Of a stretch of DNA of 32,321 nt, positions 15,319-24,489 are shown one piece after another. Made by a program: the position numbers and the translations under genes. The notes under the pieces are model-generated. The model did no database searches, was not told where the DNA came from, and saw only the letters and a program-made list of their open reading frames with translations. How positions within the stretch are numbered: position 1 is the stretch's first letter; each line of letters opens with the position of its first letter. Location of the stretch: the NCBI GenBank assembly GCA_964554335.1, contig CAZKOF010000015.1, positions 1-32,321 on the forward strand, in the 5' to 3' direction. The stretch is from UBA3263 sp964554335 (GTDB lineage Bacteria > Bacteroidota > Bacteroidia > Bacteroidales > Muribaculaceae).

Positions 15319-18281
15319 ATCGTGCGGCTCACTTCAACTTCCTCAAAGCCTTCAATGATGTCGCCAACCTGAAGGTCGTTGTAGCCGACAATACTGAGAC
15401 CGCAGTCGTAGCCCGAGGCGACTTCCTTTGCGTCATCCTTGAAGCGCTTCAGAGAGCCGAGTTCTCCGGTATAACGCACAATGCCATCGCGGATAAGGCG
15501 GACTTTGTTGGTGCGCTTGATCTTGCCTTCGCGCACGATTGCGCCGGCAATGGTGCCGACCTTGCTGATATGATAGGTCTGCAGCACTTCGGCCGTGCCG
15601 GTAACCTCCTCTTTCAGTTCGGGGGCAAGCATACCGGCCATGGCGTCCTTGACCTCCTCGATCGCCTGATAGATTACGGAATATATACGGATGTCAACAC
15701 CTTCGCGTTCGGCAGCTTTGCGGGCTGTCTGGCTCGGACGAACCTGGAAGCCGACGATAATGGCGTCGGAGGCAGCGGCGAGGTCAACGTCACTCTCTGA
15801 AATGGCACCGACGGCCTTATGGATAACGTTAACCTGAATCTCTTCAGTCGATAGTTTGAGCAGCGAGTCGCTGAGAGCCTCGATCGAGCCGTCAACGTCG
15901 CCCTTGACAATGATATTGAGTTCCTGGAAGTTCCCGATAGCACGGCGACGACCGATATCTTCGAGCGTAATCATCTTGGTTGTGCGGGCGCTCTGCTCGC
16001 GCTGGAGTTGCTCGCGCTTGGTCGCGATTTCGCGGGCCTCCTGCTCGGAGTCGAGAACGTTGAACGTATCGCCGGCGGTCGGAGCGCCGTTGAGACCGAG
16101 AATCAACACCGGAACGGCGGGACCGGCCTCTGTAACCTTCTGATTGCGTTCGTTAAACATTGCCTTCACTTTGCCGTAATGCGTGCCGGCGAGAATGATG
16201 TCGCCTACTTTCAGCGTGCCGCTCTGAACCAGCACGGTGGCAACGTAGCCGCGACCCTTGTCGAGACTCGATTCGAGCACCGCACCGACTGCATTGCGGT
16301 TGGGATTGGCTTTCAGGTCAAGCATTTCGGCCTCGAGCAGCACTTTTTCCATCAGCTCTTCAACGCCGATGCCTTTCTTGGCCGAAATTTCCTGGCTCTG
16401 ATATTTACCGCCCCAGTCCTCGACAAGATAGTTCATGGCCGAGAGCTCTTCCTTGATTTTGTCAGGGTTCGCATGAGGTTTATCTATCTTGTTGATTGCA
16501 AAGACGATGGGCACGCCTGCGGCTGCGGCATGGTTGATAGCTTCAACCGTCTGGGGCATGACGGCGTCGTCGGCGGCGACGATGATGATCACCAAGTCGG
16601 TAACCTTGGCGCCGCGGGCGCGCATGGCCGTGAATGCCTCGTGGCCGGGAGTGTCGAGGAACGTGATTTTGCGGCCGTCGGCAAGCGTGACGTGATAGGC
16701 TCCGATGTGCTGCGTGATGCCACCTGCCTCGCCGGCAATCACATTGGCCTGACGGATATAGTCGAGCAGCGATGTCTTGCCGTGGTCGACGTGACCCATG
16801 ACAGTAACAATCGGCGGACGCGGAAGCAGGTCCTCTTCAGAGTCCTCGACAGCGGCAACAGCCTCCGAAAGTTCCGTCGTTATATATTCGGTCTGAAATC
16901 CGAATTCTTCAGCCACGATGTTGATTGTTTCGGCGTCCAGTCGCTGGTTGATGCTGACCATCACTCCCATCTGCATGCAAGTGCCGATAACATTATTGAT
17001 AGGCACATTCATCAGCGAGGCGAGGTCATTTGCAGTTACGAATTCGGTGAGTTTCAATATTTTGCTTTCTGCAGCCTGTTGTTCCTGGCGTTCGTGCTCG
17101 CGGTTGGCGAATGCCTCGCGCTTCTCCTTACGCCACTTTGCAGCGACTTTCTGGCCCTTGCTGCCTTTCGATGTCAGGCGGGCAAGTACCTCCTTGACCT
17201 GTTTCTGAACGTCTTCCTCGCTGACTTCGGGGGCTGCCGCCTGCTTGGCTTTGCGGTTGCGTTCGTTGTTTGATTTCTTCGACGGTTTGCCGCCGCTCTG
17301 CTGGGTGCCGCCGTTATTGCCGCCACCCTGTCGGGTGCCGGTGTCGCGACCGCCGTTACGGCCCTCTTTCTGCACGTCGACCTTTTCGCCGGCGCCGATG
17401 CGCTTGCGCTTCTTTCGGTCGCCTTCGCGGTCGTTGCGGCGCTCTTCTTTGGTCTTCTTTTTGGGGCGCGTGGCGCCGTTGATTGCCGCAAGGTCAATCT
17501 TGCCGACAACGTTAAGCTGCGGACCGCGGGCCTTCAGGTCTTCGGCCGCATGCAGGCGGAACACCTCGGGCTCAGCGGGCGTTTCCGTCTTGGCCGGCTC
17601 CGGTTTGGCTTCGGTCTTGACGTCCTGGCGTTTCGGCGCCTCAGACTTGGTAGCGGAAGTCTTAGGCGCAGACTTGGGTTCCGTCTTGGTCTCGGAAGGT
17701 GCGGGCTTAGGCTCGGCCTTTGGCTGCTCAGGCTTTGCAACCGGCTCCTGTTTTGGAGCGGATTCGGCGACGGCAGGTTTCGGCTCCGCTTTAGGCGCAG
17801 GAGCGGGAGCAGCCGGCTTAGGTTCAGGCTTGGGAGCTTCGGGCTTTGCGGACTCGGCTTGCACTTTCGGCTCAGACTTGGCGGGCTCTGCGTTCTTGGG
17901 TGCTTCAGGTTTCGGCGCAGGCTTCTCTTCCGGCTTGGCCGCAGGAGCTTTCTCAACAACGGGCTTGCCGGTAGAGAGGTCAATCTTGCCCAACACTTTC
18001 GGGCCGTTTTCAGACTTGGCGGTTGCAGCCGGAGTCGTGGCCGGGGCAGAAGCGGGAGTCTTCGCGGCCTCCGGGGCGGAAGACGCAGTCTTCATCTTCG
18101 GGCCGAGGTTAATCTCCTTGCCGGTGCCAAACTCCTTTATCAGCAGTTGGCAGACGTCGTCGTCCACTCGGGCGTTGACGTTGTCTTCAACTTCTATATT
18201 CTTCTTCTGCAAGAATTCCCTCACCGTGCTGAGCCCTACGTTGAGTTCACTTGCTATTTTACTTAATTTCTGTCTTGCCAT
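15315..18281 (-). CDS. infB: Translation initiation factor IF-2
   Basis: A 988-aa GTPase that places initiator tRNA on the 30S subunit. An IF2_N domain (1-52) is followed by about 290 residues of low-complexity Ala/Pro/Lys/Glu and then Arg/Gly/Asn-rich linker. Two copies of a V(L/V)GKIDL motif (about 97-102 and 258-264) flank the Pro/Lys-rich part. A second IF2_N-like region lies near 410-465. The G domain has G1 GHVDHGKT (496-503), G3 DTPG (543-546) and G4 NKID (597-600), followed by the beta-barrel and C-terminal tRNA-binding domains. It is about 100 residues longer than E. coli IF-2, owing to the linker. It lies 74 nt after nusA and overlaps folK. Confidence 0.98.
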   Translation of the reverse strand: MARQKLSKIASELNVGLSTVREFLQKKNIEVEDNVNARVDDDVCQLLIKEFGTGKEINLGPKMKTASSAPEAAKTPASAPATTPAATAKSENGPKVLGKIDLSTGKPVVEKAPAAKPEEKPAPKPEAPKNAEPAKSEPKVQAESAKPEAPKPEPKPAAPAPAPKAEPKPAVAESAPKQEPVAKPEQPKAEPKPAPSETKTEPKSAPKTSATKSEAPKRQDVKTEAKPEPAKTETPAEPEVFRLHAAEDLKARGPQLNVVGKIDLAAINGATRPKKKTKEERRNDREGDRKKRKRIGAGEKVDVQKEGRNGGRDTGTRQGGGNNGGTQQSGGKPSKKSNNERNRKAKQAAAPEVSEEDVQKQVKEVLARLTSKGSKGQKVAAKWRKEKREAFANREHERQEQQAAESKILKLTEFVTANDLASLMNVPINNVIGTCMQMGVMVSINQRLDAETINIVAEEFGFQTEYITTELSEAVAAVEDSEEDLLPRPPIVTVMGHVDHGKTSLLDYIRQANVIAGEAGGITQHIGAYHVTLADGRKITFLDTPGHEAFTAMRARGAKVTDLVIIIVAADDAVMPQTVEAINHAAAAGVPIVFAINKIDKPHANPDKIKEELSAMNYLVEDWGGKYQSQEISAKKGIGVEELMEKVLLEAEMLDLKANPNRNAVGAVLESSLDKGRGYVATVLVQSGTLKVGDIILAGTHYGKVKAMFNERNQKVTEAGPAVPVLILGLNGAPTAGDTFNVLDSEQEAREIATKREQLQREQSARTTKMITLEDIGRRRAIGNFQELNIIVKGDVDGSIEALSDSLLKLSTEEIQVNVIHKAVGAISESDVDLAAASDAIIVGFQVRPSQTARKAAEREGVDIRIYSVIYQAIEEVKDAMAGMLAPELKEEVTGTAEVLQTYHISKVGTIAGAIVREGKIKRTNKVRLIRDGIVRYTGELGSLKRFKDDAKEVASGYDCGLSIVGYNDLQVGDIIEGFEEVEVSRTI

Positions 18282-18355
18282 TTACTTTCTATAAAGGAGT
18301 CTAAAATTTTTAATTCTACTGGTTACCGGTTATCGCTGATTTTCGCATCTTCGCT

Positions 18356-19633
18356 TCAGTCCTCGCTATCTTCTTCGAACTCGCTGCGGAGAACGTTGAG
18401 CACATAGTCAACGGTTTCGGCCTCCAGGTCGGCTTTCTCGATGAGAATGTCGCGGTCGGTTTCAAGTACGGTCTTGGCCGTGCTCAGGCCCATATTCTTC
18501 AAAGCGTCGATAACCCACTGGTCGATTTCGTCGTTGAATTCGTCGAGATAGATGTCGTCGTTGTCCTCCTGGCCCGTTTCGCGGTAAACGTCGATTTCGT
18601 AGCCTGTCAACATGGATGCGAGCTTGATATTCAGGCCGCCCTTGCCGATAGCGGGCGAAACCTCTTCGGGCTTCAGGAAGACTTCGGCCCTCTTCTTGCC
18701 GTCGTCGCTCTCCTCGATGCGGATGGAGCTGATTTTTGCAGGACTGAGAGCACGCTGGATGAGCAGCGAGGGGTTCGATGTCCAGTTGATAACGTCGATG
18801 TTTTCGTTGCGCAGTTCGCGGACAATTCCATGTATGCGTGAGCCCTTGACGCCCACACAGGCTCCCACCGGGTCAATGCGGTCATCATAGCTCTCAACCG
18901 CAATCTTTGCACGCTCTCCGGGAATACGCGCAACCGCGCGGATGTTGATGAGGCCGTCGTGGATTTCGGGAACCTCAAGTTCGAATAGCGCACGCAGGAA
19001 TTTCTCGTTGGTACGGCTGACCGTGATTTTCGGATTATTGTTCTTGTTCTCGACATTGGCAATCACGGCGCGGACCGTTTCGCCTTTGCGGAAGAAATCG
19101 CCGGGAATGGATTCGCTTTTGGGGAGCAGGAGTTCGTTGTGGTCCTCGTCCATCAGTAGGGTTTCCTTGCTCCAGGTCTGATAAACCTCAGCCGAAATCA
19201 GCTCGCCCTCCATGTCTTTGAACTTGGTGAAGATGGCCTCTTTCTGAAGGTCGAGAATCTTTGACTGCAGAGTCTGACGCAGATTCAGAATTGCGCGGCG
19301 ACCAAAGTCGGCGAATATAATCTCCTTAGTGTGTTCCTCGCCGATTTCGGCATCGGGATCATTATCGGCCCGGGCGTCGCTCAGAGAAATCTGCAGATTA
19401 GGGTTAGTCACCTCGCCGTCGGGAACGACCTCGAGGTTCTGGAATATCTGAACGTCGCCTTTGTCAGGGTTCATAATCACGTCAAGATTCTCATCCGTGC
19501 CGAACTGTTTGCTCAACACGTTGCGGAAGCTCTCTTCCAGCACGCTGATCATCGTGGCCTTGTCGATGTGCTTGTATTCCTTGAATTCATCGAAACGTTC
19601 CACCATGTTGGTGTTTTCCGCTTTCTTTGCCAT
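18356..19633 (-). CDS. nusA: Transcription termination/antitermination factor NusA
   Basis: A 425-aa RNA-polymerase-binding factor. The N-terminal polymerase-binding domain (about 1-130) is followed by an S1 domain (about 136-205), then two KH domains with VGVKGSRIHGIVRELRNENIDV and the GKGGLNIKLA loop. The C-terminus is short and acidic and lacks the two repeats that bind alpha-CTD or lambda N in E. coli NusA, as expected outside Proteobacteria. It begins 22 nt after rimP and lies upstream of infB in the widely conserved rimP-nusA-infB order. Confidence 0.97.
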   Translation of the reverse strand: MAKKAENTNMVERFDEFKEYKHIDKATMISVLEESFRNVLSKQFGTDENLDVIMNPDKGDVQIFQNLEVVPDGEVTNPNLQISLSDARADNDPDAEIGEEHTKEIIFADFGRRAILNLRQTLQSKILDLQKEAIFTKFKDMEGELISAEVYQTWSKETLLMDEDHNELLLPKSESIPGDFFRKGETVRAVIANVENKNNNPKITVSRTNEKFLRALFELEVPEIHDGLINIRAVARIPGERAKIAVESYDDRIDPVGACVGVKGSRIHGIVRELRNENIDVINWTSNPSLLIQRALSPAKISSIRIEESDDGKKRAEVFLKPEEVSPAIGKGGLNIKLASMLTGYEIDVYRETGQEDNDDIYLDEFNDEIDQWVIDALKNMGLSTAKTVLETDRDILIEKADLEAETVDYVLNVLRSEFEEDSED

Positions 19634-19655
19634 GTTTGATTGTTTTTCTGTTTAC

Positions 19656-20123
19656 TTATTTGAAGTTTATTACATATTTCACACTTTTGGCGTCGTCGTA
19701 GCCCAGCGTTTCGGGTTGCATCTCGATGGTCGGACGCTTGGCGCCTTCTTTCTTGATCTTGCGGGCAACCTCTACGGTGAATCTATCCTCGCCGACGTTT
19801 GTCAACACGCCGCTGAACTTGCGCCCGTCGCGGCTCAGAACCTCGACCTCCTTGCCCAGGTTCTTCTCAAACTGCTTCTTTACCCTGAAAGGCGAGGTCA
19901 GGCCCGCAGACCCGACTTCCAGTTCGAAATCTTCGGCATCGCGGTCAAGCGAGGCCTCGATTTGGCGGCTGAGGGCAACACACGTGTCTACATCCATATA
20001 GCCCATAGAATCAACCTCTACGACAATACGGTTATCCGTGTCGACGCTGACGTCGACCAAAAACATATCCGTACCCTCCAGGGCCTTCTCTACTGCGTCA
20101 ATTATTAAAGTCTTATCAATCAT
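19656..20123 (-). CDS. rimP: Ribosome maturation factor RimP
   Basis: A 155-aa protein needed for 30S maturation. The N-terminal alpha/beta domain contains DVSVDTDNRIVVEVDS and ALSRQIE, the DFELEVGSAGLTSPF signature is present, and the C-terminal Sm-like barrel ends at YVINFK. I start at ATG 20123 (MIDKTLIIDAVEKAL). A longer in-frame start near 20180 lies within the -7 promoter element and would add 19 residues unlike the family. It is the first gene of the long minus-strand series, 22 nt before nusA. Confidence 0.94.
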   Translation of the reverse strand: MIDKTLIIDAVEKALEGTDMFLVDVSVDTDNRIVVEVDSMGYMDVDTCVALSRQIEASLDRDAEDFELEVGSAGLTSPFRVKKQFEKNLGKEVEVLSRDGRKFSGVLTNVGEDRFTVEVARKIKKEGAKRPTIEMQPETLGYDDAKSVKYVINFK

Positions 20124-20177
20124 ATGGTATCTATAAAAAACTCGGAAGAGACCTGCGCCCCCTCCGTTGCTACGCTG

Positions 20178-20209
20178 CAAAGTTACAACAAAATTTTCAA
20201 ACAGCCAAA
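20178..20209 (-). promoter_or_regulatory. Promoter of rimP-nusA-infB
   Basis: On the minus strand TTTG (20209 to 20206), 20 nt, then TAACTTTG (20185 to 20178): a perfect match to the Bacteroidota primary sigma consensus. Transcription should begin near 20172, giving a leader of about 50 nt before the rimP ATG at 20123. Confidence 0.8.
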
Positions 20210-20275
20210 TTACGATCCCTCAAACTTCACGAATGCAGAGTCAAGCCAACGTCACGGATCGGATTCCGAATGTTT

Positions 20276-20310
20276 TTTGCGTAAGGTTTGTGATTTTTTC
20301 CGTAACTTTG
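20276..20310 (+). promoter_or_regulatory. Probable forward promoter upstream of the efflux operon
   Basis: TAACTTTG at 20303-20310 is an exact -7 element. TTTG at 20276-20279 is the nearest upstream -33 candidate, but its 23-nt spacing is long; another TTTG at 20287-20290 lies only 12 nt away. Predicted transcription starts near 20317, just before a 33-codon ORF and 218 nt before the TolC gene. Confidence 0.5.
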
Positions 20311-20339
20311 CAGTGCCGTTCACAAAGAGCGGTGAGTAA

Positions 20340-20441
20340 ATGATTGTCACAAATATAGCGATAACCGCAATCGGAGCGCACGTTCAAAACTACGCTTTCA
20401 AGGAAAACTGGAAGAGCACGGCAGGCTATAGTCGCACTTAA
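20340..20441 (+). CDS. Short 33-codon ORF, leader peptide or gene remnant
   Basis: ATG at 20340 opens a 33-aa frame (MIVTNIAITAIGAHV at its start, ending GYSRT) about 23 nt after the predicted transcription start. I recognise no family. In another frame, the sequence from 20432 through the TolC start stays open, so this could be the 5' part of a gene broken by a frameshift. It could equally be a leader peptide for the efflux operon, or chance. The rest of the gap (20442-20534) is otherwise featureless and AT-rich. Confidence 0.3.
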   Translation: MIVTNIAITAIGAHVQNYAFKENWKSTAGYSRT

Positions 20442-20534
20442 AGTCTGATTTGACTTCAGAACAGTTGCATACCGTCGGAAGATTGACGGATAGCGACTTA
20501 TTTACATTATTCACATTTTATCCCCACGATTTTT

Positions 20535-21854
20535 ATGAACAATCAACGATTGCTCACAGGGCTGCTCAGCGCTGTCCTGTCGGGCATAGGGGTGTGTGCT
20601 TTCTGTCAGAACCCTTCGGTAATAACCCTTGAACAGTTATTTGAGAGTGCTGAACGCAACAGCATGCAGTTACGCCCCTCTTTTTCCGCTGAAAAGGAAG
20701 CTAATCAAGAGATAAGTGTTGCCCGTGCCGGTCGCCTGCCCGATATCAATGCCTCCCTTTCAGTCCAATACTTGGGCGACGGCTTTACAACGAAAAGGGA
20801 TTTTTCGGACTATCAGAAAGCTCCGATACCCCATTTAGGCAACGCCTTGTCGCTGAACGTGAACCAGCCTGTATATACCGGAGGTGCGGTAACCTCAGGC
20901 ATCAAGCTTGCAGAACTTAAATTGACCGCTTCACGTTATGCCACGGAATTGCAGCGCGACAATATCCGCTTCCAGCTCACCGGTTTTTACCTTGATATAT
21001 ACAAGTACACCAATCTGCGCGGTGTGGTGGAGAATAACATCGCGCAGGCGAGGAAAGTGCTCGATGAAATGCAAGCCCGGTATGAACAGGGTGTGGCTTT
21101 GCAGAACGACATAACCCGCTATGAGTTGCTTGTATCCAATCTGGAGCTGCAACTTGTAAGGATCAACAACACAATCGACATTCTCAACAACAACCTTGTC
21201 ACTATCGCAGGATTGCCGCATGACATGGTGATACAACCTGATCCGACCATACTTAACAGGTCGCTGCCGGCCCAAACCGAGTCGTCATGGCAGGCTGATG
21301 CCTCAGTCAATTCTCCCACGCTCAAGTTGGCGCAGTCAAAAGTTGACATCTCACGAAAAGCGGAAGACCTGACTATGTCGGAGCGTCTGCCAAAAATAGG
21401 ATTACAGGCGGGATGGAGTATCGACGGACCCATCTTGGTGGAGGTGCCACCGATCAATCGCAATCTGAGCTATTGGTATGTAGGTGTCAGTCTCAGCTAC
21501 AATATCTCATCGCTATTCAAGAGCAATAAATCTCTGTCACGTAGCCGTGCGGCAACAATACACGCCGCTGATGAACTTGTGGCGGCACAAGAGAATACCG
21601 AACTTGCCGTCAGGGCTGACTATATCCGCTATCTTGAGGCCTATGAGGAACTCAATACCCGACAGAAAAGCGTTGAACTCGCCGAGAGAAACTACAACAC
21701 CGTGTTCACCCGCTATTCAGCAGACATGGCGCTTATAACGGATATGCTCGATGCTGCCAATTCAAAACTTGACGCGGAGCAGCAACTTGTCAACGCCCGC
21801 ATAAATATCATATACTATTATTATAAACTTCTGTTCATTTCAGGAAAAATATGA
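20535..21854 (+). CDS. TolC-family outer-membrane efflux protein
   Basis: A 439-aa outer-membrane channel for a tripartite pump. A signal peptide (1 to about 24) is followed by two OEP repeats of coiled helices and strands. Typical segments are the QPVYTGGAV strand (about 111-119), the NNIAQARKVLDEMQARYEQGVA helix and the late AERNYNTVFTRYSADMALITDMLDA segment. The stop overlaps the start of the HlyD-like gene (ATGA), so the pump components are coupled. Its codon choice is more AT-tolerant than that of flanking genes. The substrate is unknown; drugs, bile salts or fatty acids are typical for this arrangement. Confidence 0.92.
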   Translation: MNNQRLLTGLLSAVLSGIGVCAFCQNPSVITLEQLFESAERNSMQLRPSFSAEKEANQEISVARAGRLPDINASLSVQYLGDGFTTKRDFSDYQKAPIPHLGNALSLNVNQPVYTGGAVTSGIKLAELKLTASRYATELQRDNIRFQLTGFYLDIYKYTNLRGVVENNIAQARKVLDEMQARYEQGVALQNDITRYELLVSNLELQLVRINNTIDILNNNLVTIAGLPHDMVIQPDPTILNRSLPAQTESSWQADASVNSPTLKLAQSKVDISRKAEDLTMSERLPKIGLQAGWSIDGPILVEVPPINRNLSYWYVGVSLSYNISSLFKSNKSLSRSRAATIHAADELVAAQENTELAVRADYIRYLEAYEELNTRQKSVELAERNYNTVFTRYSADMALITDMLDAANSKLDAEQQLVNARINIIYYYYKLLFISGKI

Positions 21855-22876
21855 AACACTTTACCAAAAAGATAATCTCCTACGCCATCACGTTCGCAGT
21901 AATCATCGCCGCCGGCATTTGGGTGGCTTCCAAGTTTGTTCATTTCGGCAATGTTGAGTTTACTGATAACGCGCAGGTACAGCGTCAGATTGTGCCTGTC
22001 AACAGCCGTGTGCAGGGCTACATCGAGGAAATCCGGTTCAAGGAGTATGAGCCTGTGAAAAAAGGCGATACGCTTGTCATAATTGATGATGCGGATATGC
22101 GCTTGCGTGTCGCGCAGGCAAATGCCGATTATCAGAATGCCCTTGCCGGACGCATAGTCGCTGACCGCAGTGTCGGTGTCGCTTCCGCGAATGTGGCCGT
22201 GAGTGACGCCTCAATCGCCGAGGCAAAGGTGTTGATGGAAAATGCGGCAGTGGACCTTGAACGCTATTGCAAACTGTTGGAAAAAGAGGCCGTGACACGA
22301 CAACAGTTTGACCGTGCGGAAACTGACTACAAAGCGAAAAAAGCCCGCTATGAGATGCTTGCCCGTCAACGCTCGGCAACATCCTCGGTAGTCGCCGAGA
22401 CCCGTCAGCGCATCGCGCAGAACGATGCGGGCATTGAGCTTGCAAAGGCTCTGCTTGAAACCGCCGAACTAAATCTATCATATACCGTCATAACAGCTCC
22501 GTGTGACGGCTATACCTCACGCAAGGAGATACAGATAGGCCAACTTGTACAACCGGGACAGACCCTTCTTGACATTGTAGATGGCACAGAAGTATGGATC
22601 ACCGCAAACTACAAAGAGACCCAGTTGAAGCATATTCACCCCGGCAGTAAGGTCGAAATCAAAGTTGACGCTATCCCTGACAAAACGTTTACGGGCAAAG
22701 TCGCATCATTATCTACCGCGACAGGAGCTGCGCTGTCTTTGCTCCCGCAGGACAACTCGGCAGGAAATTTTGTAAAAGTAAGACAACGCGTCCCCGTGAG
22801 AATCGAGCTGAGTGACAGTACCGACCTCAATCTTCTCCGAGCCGGTTTGAATGTGGAATGTGAGGTGATATACTGA
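21851..22876 (+). CDS. EmrA/HlyD-family periplasmic adaptor
   Basis: A 341-aa membrane-fusion protein joining the inner-membrane pump to the TolC channel. One N-terminal transmembrane helix (about 8-27) is followed by a barrel/lipoyl half (VNSRVQGYIEEIRFKEYEPVKKGDTLVIID), a long alpha-helical hairpin (about 85-205), the second lipoyl half (LSYTVITAPCDGYTSRKEIQIGQLVQPGQTLLDIV) and a C-terminal barrel. This is the EmrA layout that pairs with 14-helix MFS pumps. It overlaps the TolC gene by 4 nt and is separated from the MFS gene by 1 nt. Confidence 0.93.
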   Translation: MKHFTKKIISYAITFAVIIAAGIWVASKFVHFGNVEFTDNAQVQRQIVPVNSRVQGYIEEIRFKEYEPVKKGDTLVIIDDADMRLRVAQANADYQNALAGRIVADRSVGVASANVAVSDASIAEAKVLMENAAVDLERYCKLLEKEAVTRQQFDRAETDYKAKKARYEMLARQRSATSSVVAETRQRIAQNDAGIELAKALLETAELNLSYTVITAPCDGYTSRKEIQIGQLVQPGQTLLDIVDGTEVWITANYKETQLKHIHPGSKVEIKVDAIPDKTFTGKVASLSTATGAALSLLPQDNSAGNFVKVRQRVPVRIELSDSTDLNLLRAGLNVECEVIY

Positions 22877-22877
22877 T

Positions 22878-24470
22878 ATGGGAATTTGGCACAGGCATCA
22901 TAGCTCTTTCGATATACCCGATGTTCCGAACTACGTGCCGCGTAGGTTAAAGCCGTGGTTGTTTATATTCTTCGTGCTGATAGTGCAGTTTTCCGGCGGC
23001 ATATACCTTGCCGCCGCCAATGATATGGTTGGCTCGACCGCACTGATGCAGGAAGATATATTGATGGCCGGATATGCGTCGCTGGTTGGAATGTCTATAA
23101 ATTTCGCCGTGATGTTCAGGTTGAAGTTCCGGTTCTCCAACCGGGTGGGATTGCTCGTGTGCGGAGCGGTTCTTATTGCGGCGAATTTCATTTGTGTCAA
23201 CACGACAAGTGTCCCTTTGCTCGTCGCCACCTGCTTTGTCGCAGGTTGGTTCCGTATGTGGGCAACATTTGTCTGCAATTCGACAATTCAGCTTTGGCTC
23301 ACCCCGGTGCGTGATATGGCGATATTCTTCTGCTATGTCTATCTTGTTGTTGACGGAGTGATTCAACTGAGCGGTATCGCAACCATTTACACCGCATTCT
23401 TCTCTCAATGGGAATATATGCACTGGGTAATGAGCGGTCTGCTTGTGCTTATGATGGTGATGGTGCTGATATTTGTCAAACCCGTGAAAGGTCCCATGCA
23501 GATACCATTGTTGGGTATCGACTGGATAGGTGCTGCCCTATGGAGTGTGTTTATGTTGTGCTTCACGTTTATATGTGTGTACGGCAACTTCTATGATTGG
23601 TGGGAAGCTGAGGAAATCGTCGGTGCGACAATCTTAGGTGCGGTCTGTCTTGCCATCAATCTTTGGCGGGCCTCATTCCTTCATCATCCCTACATCTCTT
23701 TTCAGGCTTTGACCAACCGCAATGTCATAAGGGCGACCTCGATATATCTGGTTTTCTTCACGCTTATGGCCACCGAGCATGTGTTTGAACACAGTTATGC
23801 CTCAACTATTCTCGGTTTTGACGAAACAAATCTGATAGACCTGAACTGGTATGTGTTTGCAGGTATCGCCGTCGGATGTTTGTTCACATATTACACTTTC
23901 GGGTTACGTAAATGGCGTTACAAGACCATGACTGCCATCGGCTTCACTCTCGCGGCTATATATCTCGGATGGTTCTACTTCATGATAGGCTACGGGGTTG
24001 AAAAAGAGATGCTTTTCTTTCCGCTATTCATACGCGGTTTTGCATCAGTGGTAATCTCCATAATATTCCTGACCTCTATTGTTCAGAGCGGTTTGCATTT
24101 CTTCATTTTCCCGCAGGCTCTGACGGTAAACGGATTTACGGGAGCCGTGATGGGAGCCACTCTCGGGCCGGCCCTTATCGGAGAATTTTTGCGTCATACA
24201 ATGGCGAAAAATGCTTCTCTTATCTCAGCGCGTCTGACAGACGTCAATGCCGACACCATGCATGTCCCCATTGCTCAACTGTACGGGACCGTCCGGCAAC
24301 ACGCATTGATTGTATCCATGAAAGAGATTTATGGATGGCTGCTTATTGCGGCTATTTTACCCCTGATAATCATCGTTGTCAGTTACGGCCCCATTCGCCC
24401 CATGGCCATATTCCCCAAATGGCGGACAATCCGCAAATTCCTCCGTCGGGCCGTCAAATTCAACCCGTAG
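22878..24470 (+). CDS. MFS efflux transporter, DHA2/EmrB-like
   Basis: A 530-aa inner-membrane protein with about 14 hydrophobic helices, the size and layout of DHA2 (EmrB/QacA) drug:proton antiporters. The N-terminus has an unusual cytoplasmic lead of about 25 residues rich in His and Pro before the first helix. The canonical MFS motif between helices 2 and 3 is poorly conserved (RLKFRFSNRVG), as in many Bacteroidota members. The assignment therefore relies on topology plus the coupled EmrA- and TolC-like genes. It ends 19 nt from the convergent recO stop, and I see no terminator between them. No adjacent regulator gene is present. Confidence 0.85.
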   Translation: MGIWHRHHSSFDIPDVPNYVPRRLKPWLFIFFVLIVQFSGGIYLAAANDMVGSTALMQEDILMAGYASLVGMSINFAVMFRLKFRFSNRVGLLVCGAVLIAANFICVNTTSVPLLVATCFVAGWFRMWATFVCNSTIQLWLTPVRDMAIFFCYVYLVVDGVIQLSGIATIYTAFFSQWEYMHWVMSGLLVLMMVMVLIFVKPVKGPMQIPLLGIDWIGAALWSVFMLCFTFICVYGNFYDWWEAEEIVGATILGAVCLAINLWRASFLHHPYISFQALTNRNVIRATSIYLVFFTLMATEHVFEHSYASTILGFDETNLIDLNWYVFAGIAVGCLFTYYTFGLRKWRYKTMTAIGFTLAAIYLGWFYFMIGYGVEKEMLFFPLFIRGFASVVISIIFLTSIVQSGLHFFIFPQALTVNGFTGAVMGATLGPALIGEFLRHTMAKNASLISARLTDVNADTMHVPIAQLYGTVRQHALIVSMKEIYGWLLIAAILPLIIIVVSYGPIRPMAIFPKWRTIRKFLRRAVKFNP

Positions 24471-24489
24471 CGGGGAGGGGGCGGCTGGT

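Noticed and set aside
17245..18294. Long + strand open frames over the infB linker (also 17550-18266 and 16008-17273)
   Set aside because: They are antisense to IF-2, whose domains and GTPase motifs are clear. The frames stay open because of the GC-rich, repetitive codons of the linker, and their translations are low-complexity.
20124..20180. N-terminal extension of RimP
   Set aside because: Its start lies in the -7 element and the added residues do not resemble the family.
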